A stretch of 64,000 nucleotides of DNA from Micromonospora sp. Llam0. Its GTDB lineage: Bacteria > Actinomycetota > Actinomycetes > Mycobacteriales > Micromonosporaceae. The translations under genes were made by a program, and so were the position numbers. The notes beneath the pieces are model-generated. The model did not search any database, had not been told where the DNA came from, and saw only the letters and a list, made by a program, of their open reading frames with translations. The stretch spans positions 1,240,001 through 1,304,000 of the forward strand of contig NZ_RJJY01000001.1 in assembly GCF_003751085.1 (NCBI RefSeq). The letters are read 5' to 3'. Within the stretch, counting starts at the first letter, position 1. Every line of letters begins with the position of its first letter. Positions 18,406 to 25,357 of the stretch are shown in pieces.

Positions 18406-19126
18406 CTGTCGCAGGACGCACTCGGCTCACAGGTGCACGTGACCGGATCGCAGATCGGCCACTACGAGACGGGGCGCTCACTGCCGCCCGACGACCTGGC
18501 GGTGAATCTGGACCGGGTGCTCGGCACCGGCGACGAGCTGCGCCAGCTGGCCGAACAGGCGCGCGGCGAGGCGGTCGCCCCGTGGATGCGCCCGTGGAAG
18601 CTGAACGAGTCCCGGGCGGTGCAGCTGCGGTGGTTCGAGCACTCGCTCATCCCGGGGCTGCTGCAGACCGAGGCGTACGCCCGGGAGGTCATCTCCGCCG
18701 GCACGCACACCGAGGTGCAAATCGAGGAGATGACCCGGGAGCGGCTGGAGCGGCAGACGGCGGCGCTGGAGCGGGTGAACCCGTATCCGGTGCCGTTGAC
18801 CGCCATCATCGGCGAGGCCGCGCTGCGGGTCGGGCCGTCGGCGCTGATGAAGGACCAGCTGGAGCATCTGGTCGACATCGGCCACCGGCAGACCGTGCAC
18901 GTGCGCGTCCTGCCGTTCTCCGCCGGGCTGCATCCGGGGCTGGCCGGTGCGTTCGTGTTGGCGACCCTGCCGGACGGCGGAACGGCGGCGTACATTGACG
19001 ACCAGATGGCGGGGCGGGTCTGCGAGACCGCCGACAAGCTCCGGCATCTGGTGCTCGCCTGGGAGATGATCTGCGCGCGGGCACTGCCCTGTAACCAGTC
19101 CCGTGACCTGATTCTGAGAGTGATCG

Positions 19127-19327
19127 ATGAGCATGAGCGAGCCGGTGTGGCGCACGTCCACCCGTAGCAGCAGCAACGGCGGTGCCTGTGTCGAGGTCGC
19201 CGACAACCTGCCCGGCCGGGTCCTGGTCCGGGACACCAAGGACCGTGCCGGCGGGACGCTCACCTTCGCCCCGTCGGCCTGGTCCACCTTCGTCGCCTCG
19301 ACCAAGCCCCCCGCCGCCACGACGTGA
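19127..19327 (+). CDS. DUF397 protein, partner of the interrupted XRE regulator
   Basis: A 66-residue DUF397 protein with the family's pattern: WRTSTRSSSNGGACVEVADN at the front, then VLVRDTKD, and FAPSAWSTFV at the end. Small DUF397 proteins are encoded beside XRE/DUF5753 regulators throughout actinomycetes, where the pairs (WhiJ/AbaA and Scr1/Scr2 types) act in development, antibiotic control or as toxin-antitoxin-like couples. The start overlaps the 3' end of the regulator gene by about 40 bases. Because the regulator is split by an IS, this gene is now an orphan and may be poorly transcribed. Confidence 0.9.
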   Translation: MSMSEPVWRTSTRSSSNGGACVEVADNLPGRVLVRDTKDRAGGTLTFAPSAWSTFVASTKPPAATT

Positions 19328-19635
19328 CCGGTCCCATCCCTGACCGAATTCGACCACTGACCCCTTGGAATCGATCATCTGGGTGAGGTCGTAGGAGCGC
19401 GAGCCTGCGTCGAGTGGCCACGGCCGAGGGCACCCACATGGTTGTCTCGGGGCCGGTTTGACGACAATGACGGTTCCCTCGACTGCGCGCATCGCTGTCA
19501 TGAAGGTCGGGGCCGAGCCGGTCGGCCCGAGAGGTCGTGACCTTGGGCCTGGTTGCCCAGGATCCCACCGGGAAAGGGTGGACATGGGCGGGCCCGGGCG
19601 ACCGGTCCGGGCCGCCGCCACAGGAGGTGGGACCC
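19328..19635. other. gene-free stretch before the SDR gene
   Basis: No supported gene lies in these 308 bases. The sequence includes the ribosome binding site of the SDR gene at its end. Short minus-strand reading frames here give no family that I recognise. Confidence 0.5.
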
Positions 19636-20397
19636 ATGACCGAGCAGCGGTACGCGGGCAAGGTCGCGCTGGTCACCGGTGCCGGATCCGGCATCGGTCG
19701 GGCCGTGGCGCTGCGGTTGGCCGCAGAAGGAGCGACGGTGGTCGGCTGCGACGTCGACACCGACGGGATGGACGGCACCGGCAAGCTGCTTGCCGCCGCC
19801 GGACACGCCGCCGACCTGGTCACCGCCGATGTGACCGTGCAGGCCGACATCGACGAACTGGTCACCCGGCTGCCCGGCGACCGGATCGACCTGCTGGCCA
19901 ACGTGGCCGGCGTGATGGACTTCTTCCTGCCGGTGACCGAGCTCGACGACGCCACCTGGGACCGGGTGCTCGCAGTCAACCTGACCGGCCCGATGCGGCT
20001 GACCCGGGCCGTGCTGCCGCTGATGAAGGTGGCCGGAAAGGGGGCGATCGTCAACATCGCCTCGATCGGCGGGCTGACCGGTTCGGTCGCCGGGTCCGCG
20101 TACGTGGCGTCGAAGCACGGCCTGATCGGACTGACCCGTTCGACGGCGTTCCTGTACGGCGCGGACGGCATCCGGACCAACGCTGTCTGCCCCGGCGGGG
20201 TGGAGACGAACATCGGCCGCAGCGCCCAACCGAAGGTCGAATGGGCGTACGAACGGCTGTCGAAGTCCTTCGCCGGTCACGTGACCCGGACCGCCGCGCC
20301 GGATGAGATCGCGACCCTGGTCGCCTGGCTCGGCAGTGACGAGGCGGTCAACGTCAACGGTGCCGTCATCACCTCGGACGGCGGCTGGACCAGCTGA
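19636..20397 (+). CDS. short-chain dehydrogenase/reductase (SDR)
   Basis: A 253-residue classical SDR, a soluble NAD(P)-dependent oxidoreductase. The cofactor motif VTGAGSGIGRAVAL lies at residues 13-26, NVAGVMD marks the NAG position, and the catalytic pair is in SAYVASKHG, preceded by the Ser-containing NIASIGG. The acidic residue after the second strand (GCDVDTD) favours NAD over NADP. The start at 19636 follows AGGAGGTGGGACCC, a strong ribosome binding site. It is the first gene after the IS-disrupted module and appears to be transcribed alone. The substrate is unknown; the sequence is typical of the FabG/cyclohexanol-dehydrogenase-like group. Confidence 0.9.
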   Translation: MTEQRYAGKVALVTGAGSGIGRAVALRLAAEGATVVGCDVDTDGMDGTGKLLAAAGHAADLVTADVTVQADIDELVTRLPGDRIDLLANVAGVMDFFLPVTELDDATWDRVLAVNLTGPMRLTRAVLPLMKVAGKGAIVNIASIGGLTGSVAGSAYVASKHGLIGLTRSTAFLYGADGIRTNAVCPGGVETNIGRSAQPKVEWAYERLSKSFAGHVTRTAAPDEIATLVAWLGSDEAVNVNGAVITSDGGWTS

Positions 20398-20486
20398 CCC
20401 GCCACCGGAGGCAGCGCCCCACCGGACGGTTTCGCCGCAGCCGCCGGACGCGCTGCCGGGCCAGCGGGGCGCGGATGTCCGCCAGG

Positions 20487-21332
20487 TCAGCCGGACCCGC
20501 GCAACCGCTGGTACGCCCGGTCCAGCTCGGGCTGGGCGGGTGCGCCGCCGGACACCGGCTGCCAGAAGCCGGGGTCCGGCGGCGCCGTCACGTCGACCCG
20601 CCTGCCGGCCGCGGTGTCGAAGCCGAGCCGCCAGGCGTGCAGATGGGTCCGCATGCCGTTGGCAGCGGCGGCCCGGTCGAACAGCGGGTCACCGACGATC
20701 GGATGGCCGATCCAGGCCAGGTGCACCCGGATCTGATGCCGACGGCCGGTCAGCGGCGCGACGGCGAGCAGCCGGTGCGTGGCGTCGGCTGCCGCCGTAC
20801 CGGATCCGGTGGTGACCCCGTCGGACCCGGCGGTGACGGCGGTGATCCGGCTCTGCGACGGATAGGTCTTGACGTGGTCGAACTCGGCCCCGGCGGCGAG
20901 CGACCAGCGCGTGGTGGCGGCGTCGAAGCCGATGTCGGCGCGGTTACCGGCGACCCGGACCCGGTTCTTGCGGCCCACGCTCAGCGGCAGGTCGACGACG
21001 CCGACGTCGGGCAGCGGCGCGCGAGCGGCATCGGCATCGGTGGCGGCGGCCGACACCACGGCCAGATAGACCTTTTCCACGGTACGGCGGTTGAACTGCC
21101 GGGTCAGGTCGCCGTGGTGGCGCAGCTCCTTGGCGAACAGGATCGCCCCGGAGGTGTTCTTGTCGATGCGGTGCACCGGGAAGACCGGCTCACCGGCCTC
21201 CTCGGCGAGGCGGGCCAGGTCGGTGCCGTGCCGTTCGCCCATCACCGCGACACCGGGAGGCTTGTTCAGCACCAGGGCGGCGTCGTCCTCGAACAGGACG
21301 GCACCGGCGCGAAGTTCGGTCCACAGGTTCAC
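20487..21332 (-). CDS. RluA-family pseudouridine synthase
   Basis: A 281-residue RNA pseudouridine synthase that isomerises uridine in rRNA or tRNA. The catalytic motif reads HRIDKNTSGAILFAK with the catalytic Asp in place, FEDDAALVLNKPPGV forms the first conserved block, and TGRRHQIRVHLAWIGHPIVGD closes the active site. There is no N-terminal S4 domain. The GTG at 21332 is taken as start because the conserved fold begins right after it (VNLWTELRAGAVLFED), and the upstream open frame is low-complexity. A region around residues 165-185 is Ala/Asp-rich and longer than in most relatives. The target position in RNA cannot be told. Confidence 0.85.
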   Translation of the reverse strand: MNLWTELRAGAVLFEDDAALVLNKPPGVAVMGERHGTDLARLAEEAGEPVFPVHRIDKNTSGAILFAKELRHHGDLTRQFNRRTVEKVYLAVVSAAATDADAARAPLPDVGVVDLPLSVGRKNRVRVAGNRADIGFDAATTRWSLAAGAEFDHVKTYPSQSRITAVTAGSDGVTTGSGTAAADATHRLLAVAPLTGRRHQIRVHLAWIGHPIVGDPLFDRAAAANGMRTHLHAWRLGFDTAAGRRVDVTAPPDPGFWQPVSGGAPAQPELDRAYQRLRGSG

Positions 21333-21414
21333 CGGTGGCCGAGGATACGCCGCACGTGGCGGCGTACCCCCGGCGCACCCTGCGTTCGCATCATGAGGCG
21401 ATGCGTCGGACGGC

Positions 21415-22098
21415 TCAGCCGGCGGTGGACCAGATGGCGGTGAAGGCGGCGGCCTCACCGGCCAGCCAGCGCTCCACCTGGTCGGGGCGGGAGGTGACAT
21501 CCGGACGCCGGAAGGTGGTGCCGCGCCGCAGGTCGACCAGGACCGGCTCGGCACGCGGCAGCACCTGGTCCATGTGCCGGGCCATCAGGTGCAGGGTCGC
21601 GGTGTACGCGTCGGGGCTGGGTGGCTGGTCGTCGAAGTGGATCCGGACCGCTTCGGCGTGCCCGTCGGCGTACCGCAGGCCGAAGTGTGGGTTGATCTTG
21701 ACGGGGAGGTTGCCGACCATGCCGAGCGCGTCGTGGGTCTGCGCCAGCTCCACCTGGCTCAGGTCACCCAGCGACTCCAGGTAGCGCTGCGCGCCCGGGG
21801 TGAGGGTCGCGTACAGCGGCTGCCAGCGCTGGGCGACCTGCCCGACCACGGCGGCCAGGTGGCTGCCGCCGGTGCGGAACCGGATGTCGGCCTTGAGCGC
21901 CTTGACCAGTTGCCCGTGCGGGTTGAACCCGGAGCGGCTGACCCGCTGCCGGCGCAGCCCGCCGACAAAGGACGCCTTCGCCGGCCCGGACTGCCCGACA
22001 TAGCGGGTGAAACCGAGCAGGGTCGCGTACGGGACCGGGGCCGGGTTGGTCGGTGCTGCGGTGGGGGTCGAAGCGGTGGCAGGAGGGGGTGCGATCAC
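21415..22098 (-). CDS. conserved hypothetical protein
   Basis: A 227-residue protein without a signal peptide or membrane helices. After a Pro/Thr/Ala-rich start, the sequence is rich in aromatic and charged residues (TLLGFTRYVGQSGPAKASFV, then SGFNPHGQLVKALKADIRF), and it includes NLPVKINPHFGLRYADG and AVRIHFDDQPPS. I do not recognise the family. The mixture suggests a soluble protein of about 25 kDa; a role in binding nucleic acid is possible but not shown. It is divergent from the alpha/beta hydrolase gene, and the 210 bases between them contain a promoter-like and operator-like sequence. Confidence 0.7.
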   Translation of the reverse strand: MIAPPPATASTPTAAPTNPAPVPYATLLGFTRYVGQSGPAKASFVGGLRRQRVSRSGFNPHGQLVKALKADIRFRTGGSHLAAVVGQVAQRWQPLYATLTPGAQRYLESLGDLSQVELAQTHDALGMVGNLPVKINPHFGLRYADGHAEAVRIHFDDQPPSPDAYTATLHLMARHMDQVLPRAEPVLVDLRRGTTFRRPDVTSRPDQVERWLAGEAAAFTAIWSTAG

Positions 22099-22240
22099 GG
22101 CATTCCTTCCCAGGTCAGGAGCCGGATTAGTACACCCATTCTAATCGAGAAGTGACGCTGCGCCCAGTGTTTGATCACGCTGCGCCGCGTTTGTGGCCGC
22201 CCGGTGGCCTCGGTGCGGCATCGTGTGGGCCGGGCGTTGG

Positions 22241-22267
22241 TTGACAAGATTGGCTAATGTCATTAGC
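22241..22267 (+). promoter_or_regulatory. promoter-like TTGACA with overlapping GCTAATG-T-CATTAGC palindrome
   Basis: A consensus -35 (TTGACA, 22241-22246) stands in an unusually AT-rich patch upstream of the alpha/beta hydrolase. A perfect 15-bp palindrome, GCTAATG-T-CATTAGC at 22253-22267, begins in the spacer and would overlap the -10 region. This is where a TetR- or MarR-type repressor would block transcription. A second similar arrangement (TAGCTTATGAGCTA) follows directly. No such repressor gene is adjacent. Confidence 0.6.
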
Positions 22268-22307
22268 TTATGAGCTATTAAATTTAGCTACCAGCCTGGA
22301 GGTTGCG

Positions 22308-23153
22308 ATGACCGCGTACCTGTCCCTCGACGGCGGGCGCATCGCCTACGAGGTCACCGGCGACGGCCCACTCGTGGTCCTCGCGCCCGGCATGGGCGAG
22401 AGCCGCACGGCGTACCGGTTCGTCGTCCCGCAGCTGGTCGCCGCCGGCTACCGGGTCGCCGCCACCGACCTGCGGGGCACCGGCGAGTCCAGCGTCGGCT
22501 GGCCGTCGTACTCCCGTACCGACATCGCCGGTGACCTGGTCGCGCTGATCCGGCACCTGGGCGGCCCGGCCGTGCTGGTCGGGCATTCGATCTCCGGCGG
22601 GGCGGCCACCATCGCCGCGGCCACCGCGCCCGAGCTGGTCACCGCCGTGGTCGAGCTCGCGCCGTTCACCCGCAAACAGTCGATCAGCCTCGGTGACCTG
22701 CGGGTCAAGCGGTACCGGCAGGGCATGACCCGACTGCTGGGCGCGGGCGTGTTCGGCAGCGTCAAACAGTGGCTCGGCTACCTGGACGTCGCCTTCCCCG
22801 GGCACCGGCCGGCCGACTGGGCCGAGCAGCTGGCCCGGACCGAGGCCCGCCTACGTGAGCCCGGCCGGATGAAGGTGCTGCAGAAGATGGGCCAGTCCAG
22901 CCCGGCCGACGCCGGTGCGCAGCTCGGCAACGTCCGCTGCCGGGTACTGATCATCGAAGGGACGCTCGACCCCGACTGGGCCGACCCGCGTGCCGAGGGC
23001 GAAGCGATCGTCGCGGCGCTGCCCGCTGGCCTGGGTACGGTGGCGATGATCGACGGAGCCGGGCACTACCCGCACACCCAGTTTGCCGACCAGGTGGTCG
23101 CGCTCATGCTCCCGTTCCTGGCCGAGACGGCCGGTGCCGAGGGTCGGTCCTGA
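22308..23153 (+). CDS. alpha/beta hydrolase
   Basis: A 281-residue alpha/beta-fold hydrolase. The nucleophile elbow is VLVGHSISGGAATI, the oxyanion-hole region is VVLAPGMGESRTAYRF, the acid lies in a strand near EGTLDPDWADP, and the catalytic His is in GAGHYPHTQ. A lid-like insertion spans residues about 125-195. The family includes esterases, C-C hydrolases and epoxide hydrolases, and nothing here narrows the substrate. GGAGG before the ATG at 22308 sets the start. The palindromic operator upstream suggests it is repressed until an inducer is present. Confidence 0.88.
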   Translation: MTAYLSLDGGRIAYEVTGDGPLVVLAPGMGESRTAYRFVVPQLVAAGYRVAATDLRGTGESSVGWPSYSRTDIAGDLVALIRHLGGPAVLVGHSISGGAATIAAATAPELVTAVVELAPFTRKQSISLGDLRVKRYRQGMTRLLGAGVFGSVKQWLGYLDVAFPGHRPADWAEQLARTEARLREPGRMKVLQKMGQSSPADAGAQLGNVRCRVLIIEGTLDPDWADPRAEGEAIVAALPAGLGTVAMIDGAGHYPHTQFADQVVALMLPFLAETAGAEGRS

Positions 23154-23193
23154 CGAGTCTTCACCAGACAGTGCCGGACGGCAGGATCGACAG

Positions 23194-23712
23194 ATGGACA
23201 GCTCGGCGACCCGGGGCAACATCCGTACCGTCGTCGGTCTCGCCGGTGCCGCGCTGGCGCTGGCTGTGGTCGTCAGCCTGGTGCCACGCGACGATCCGGG
23301 GCCGGCTGAGCCGTGGCGGCCACCCGCCGGTCACGTCGTCGTGGACACCGTCGACCTCGGCGACGACCGCGTGTTGCGGCTCTGGGTGAAACCGGGCAGC
23401 TGGTACGTGCAGCGCCTGGCCGACGGCGAGCACGAGGCATTCATCGGCGCCGGCGGCGGGGGTGATCAGTTCACCGTCGCCGAGGTGTTCGAGGCGTACG
23501 TGGGGACGGTTCCCCTGCCGGACGCGCATGCGGTCCTGGTGCGGTCGCCGGGAGGCGTGGCCGTCCGCGCCGTGGTCCACGACGGGGTGTTCATCGTCGC
23601 GGATTCAGTGGCAACGCCGGACGATCGGGAGTTGCTGGTGACCTCACTGGGCCCGGCCGACGCCGTTCTTGCCGCCGAGGCGTCCGTCTCGATCGCCGGG
23701 CGTGCCCAGTGA
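23194..23712 (+). CDS. membrane-anchored hypothetical protein
   Basis: A 172-residue protein with one N-terminal hydrophobic helix (VVGLAGAALALAVVVSLV, residues 8-25), which may be a signal anchor, followed by an exported domain that starts Pro-rich (RDDPGPAEPWRPPAGHVVV). The rest is mainly beta (RVLRLWVKPGSWYVQRL, GGVAVRAVVHDGVFIVAD). No family is recognised. It lies 40 bases after the alpha/beta hydrolase and may share its transcript. The ATG at 23194 is chosen because it places the helix at the N-terminus. Confidence 0.65.
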   Translation: MDSSATRGNIRTVVGLAGAALALAVVVSLVPRDDPGPAEPWRPPAGHVVVDTVDLGDDRVLRLWVKPGSWYVQRLADGEHEAFIGAGGGGDQFTVAEVFEAYVGTVPLPDAHAVLVRSPGGVAVRAVVHDGVFIVADSVATPDDRELLVTSLGPADAVLAAEASVSIAGRAQ

Positions 23713-23723
23713 GGTCACCGTCA

Positions 23724-23786
23724 TGATCACTTGACGTGCTGCAGGGCAGCTACCGGCGTGTCGGCCGAATTTCGCGCAAGTGATCA
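23724..23786. repeat. 10-bp inverted repeat between convergent genes
   Basis: TGATCACTTG at 23724-23733 and CAAGTGATCA at 23777-23786 are exact reverse complements, 43 bases apart, just after the stop of the membrane-anchored protein and before the end of the convergent DUF397 gene. It may be the base of a bidirectional terminator, though the loop is long and there is no U-tract. Confidence 0.5.
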
Positions 23787-23808
23787 CTCAGCTCTGGTCG
23801 CAGCACGG

Positions 23809-24009
23809 CTAACGTGCGTCCGCCCGGTCGGCCGTCGCCAGGTCGAGGAAGGCCGACCAGGCGGCCGGTGCGAAGGTCAGGGTGCCGCCGTCGCGGTCCT
23901 TGGTGTCCCGGACCAGCACCCGCCCAGGCAGGTTCTCGGCGACCTCCACGCAGCTTGTGCTGTCGCTGTGCGTGCTCTTGTGCCACCGGGGCGCGGTGCT
24001 TATGTCCAT
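23809..24009 (-). CDS. DUF397 protein (copy 2 of the module)
   Basis: A 66-residue DUF397 protein closely related to the one at 19127-19327: WHKSTHSDSTSCVEVAEN, then LPGRVLVRDTKDRDGGTLTF shared almost word for word, then APAAWSAFLD. It overlaps the end of the XRE/DUF5753 gene by ten bases, which suggests translational coupling and a fixed ratio of the two proteins. Such proteins are the small partners of WhiJ/Scr1-type regulators. The whole module here (DUF397, XRE, CxxCGG protein) looks intact. Confidence 0.9.
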   Translation of the reverse strand: MDISTAPRWHKSTHSDSTSCVEVAENLPGRVLVRDTKDRDGGTLTFAPAAWSAFLDLATADRADAR

Positions 24010-24785
24010 CTCTCAGCCGTCCTCATGATCAGTTCTAGGCTCTGCGGGCCAGATAGAGCGTAGTCGCGGATGCTCTCCCAGGTGCGTTCAAGGCTGGTCG
24101 CGTCGTCCGGATTTTCTACCACCCGGCCCTGCAGGTAGCCTTCCAGGTAGCCGACGGATCTGCCGTCCACGGTGGCGATGACGAACGGTCCGTCCAGCCC
24201 GGGGTACGCCCCGGCGTCGGCCGGCACCACCTGGACCCGGATGTTCGGCTGCTCGCAGGCGGCGACGACCGCCGTCAACTGTTCGTGCATCACGCACGGG
24301 TCGCCGACCCGCCGGTGCAGGACGCTCTCGTCGATGACCGCGACGAGTTGGCAGGAGTCGGGCTGCCGGTAGAGGATCTCCTTGCGGCCGAGCCGGGTGG
24401 CCAACGCGACGTCCATCGCCTCGCCACGCTCGCCGTACGCGAGCAGCACGGCTCGGGCGTACGCCTCGGTCTGCAGCAGTCCGGGCAGCGCGAGGGGCTG
24501 GAAGACCCGGATGAGCGTCGCCTTGCCCTCCTGCTCGATGAACGGCCGGTACCAGACCGGGGCGTGTTCGCCGACGACAAATTCGCGATAGAATTTCACG
24601 AACGCGGTGCCGAATGCCCGGTCCACAGCACCCAGATAGTCGGGCAATGCGGGTCGTTCGCCGCGTTCTATCGAGCCGACGTGCGACGTCGAGAAGTGGA
24701 TGCGCTCGCCCCACGCTTCCTGGGTGAGGCCGAGCATTTCGCGGACGCGCCGCAGTTCGCCTACCAGATATTCGCTCCCGCTCAC
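24000..24785 (-). CDS. XRE-family DUF5753 regulator (whiJ-like, copy 2)
   Basis: A 261-residue DNA-binding regulator. Residues 6-60 form the helix-turn-helix (LVGELRRVREMLGLTQEAWG, then HFSTSHVGSIERGERPAL). The remainder is DUF5753, with its characteristic ALPGLLQTEAYARAVLL block and the later RVQVVPADAGAYPGLDGPFV. The GTG at 24785 has GAAGG close before it, and the ATG at 24824 has no such site; 24785 is preferred. It is divergent from the small CxxCGG gene, with about 170 bases between, and coupled to the DUF397 gene. It is the intact counterpart of the IS-split regulator at 15168-19167. Confidence 0.9.
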   Translation of the reverse strand: MSGSEYLVGELRRVREMLGLTQEAWGERIHFSTSHVGSIERGERPALPDYLGAVDRAFGTAFVKFYREFVVGEHAPVWYRPFIEQEGKATLIRVFQPLALPGLLQTEAYARAVLLAYGERGEAMDVALATRLGRKEILYRQPDSCQLVAVIDESVLHRRVGDPCVMHEQLTAVVAACEQPNIRVQVVPADAGAYPGLDGPFVIATVDGRSVGYLEGYLQGRVVENPDDATSLERTWESIRDYALSGPQSLELIMRTAERWT

Positions 24786-24955
24786 AATACCTTCACATCC
24801 CTCAATTTGCCGCGACTGGTCCATCTGATCTTGTGCCAGTCATCGGACAGCTACGCTCGGTCGCCGACTATCTTCCGCTGGTCGGTCCGAACAGTCCAGG
24901 GTGGAAGCAGATGAGGCCCGATCAGGGCGACAGCTCCACCCAGGAGGAACGCGAA

Positions 24956-25324
24956 ATGCGAAACGACGGTATCGGCGGAACGCCGCGCCTGGCCCGGTAC
25001 ACCTCGATCGGTACGCCGCCGCGCGGCCGACTGACCGGGCCGAACCCGAACCGCTCGCCGTCGGCGCGCCGGAGCACGACCGAGTCGGTCGTGCTCCGGG
25101 CCCGCGACATCGTCACCACCCACCTGCCGAGCCGCGTCGGCGAGTGCCGGGTGTGCGGCGGCGTCGCGATGTGCGAACCGTTCGCCAAGGCGATCGCGGT
25201 CCTGGACCGTTGGGATCCGGTCCGGGCCCGGCGGGTCAGGTCTGTCCTGGAGTACGCGGGACTGTGGCCGGACAGCCACCTGCCGGCGGCGGCGCGGGAT
25301 ACCGACGCCGACGGTGAGGGCTGA
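24956..25324 (+). CDS. small CxxCGG protein of the whiJ-like module (copy 2)
   Basis: A 122-residue paralogue of the gene at 14503-15009. The identical N-terminus RNDGIGGTPRLARYTSIGTP directly follows the start, and the ATG at 24956 is preceded by AGGAGGAA, which fixes it. The central part has GECRVCGGV and AIAVLDRWDPVRARRVRSVL. The CxxCGG pair could bind zinc or be redox-active, though only two cysteines are grouped. It lacks the HDGYP repeats of copy 1. The conserved divergent position beside an XRE/DUF397 pair in both loci makes it a likely third member of that system. Function unknown. Confidence 0.8.
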   Translation: MRNDGIGGTPRLARYTSIGTPPRGRLTGPNPNRSPSARRSTTESVVLRARDIVTTHLPSRVGECRVCGGVAMCEPFAKAIAVLDRWDPVRARRVRSVLEYAGLWPDSHLPAAARDTDADGEG

Positions 25325-25357
25325 CCGCCGACGCCCAGAGCTGACCGACGCCGACCG

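Larger units (their letters stand above)
15168..19167 (+). pseudogene. XRE-family DUF5753 regulator (whiJ-like) split by a nested IS
   Basis: Codons 1-19 (starting MANVNEFRHILRLRRTEKG) lie at 15168-15224 and the remaining 253 codons at 18406-19167. Removing bases 15225-18405, which is the IS66-family element plus one copy of its 8-bp duplication, joins the parts in frame into a 272-residue protein, the normal length for this family. The N-terminal helix-turn-helix would read TEKG-LSQDALGSQVHVTGSQIGHYETG, and the C-terminal two thirds is the DUF5753 ligand-binding domain (HSLIPGLLQTEAYAREV). These regulators pair with DUF397 proteins, and the DUF397 gene overlaps the 3' end here. The gene cannot make a full protein now; it was intact before the insertion. 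Confidence 0.9.

Noticed and set aside
19328..19635. Transposase remnant between DUF397 and SDR genes
   Set aside because: A minus-strand frame looked vaguely transposase-like, but no catalytic motif, terminal repeat or duplication supports it.
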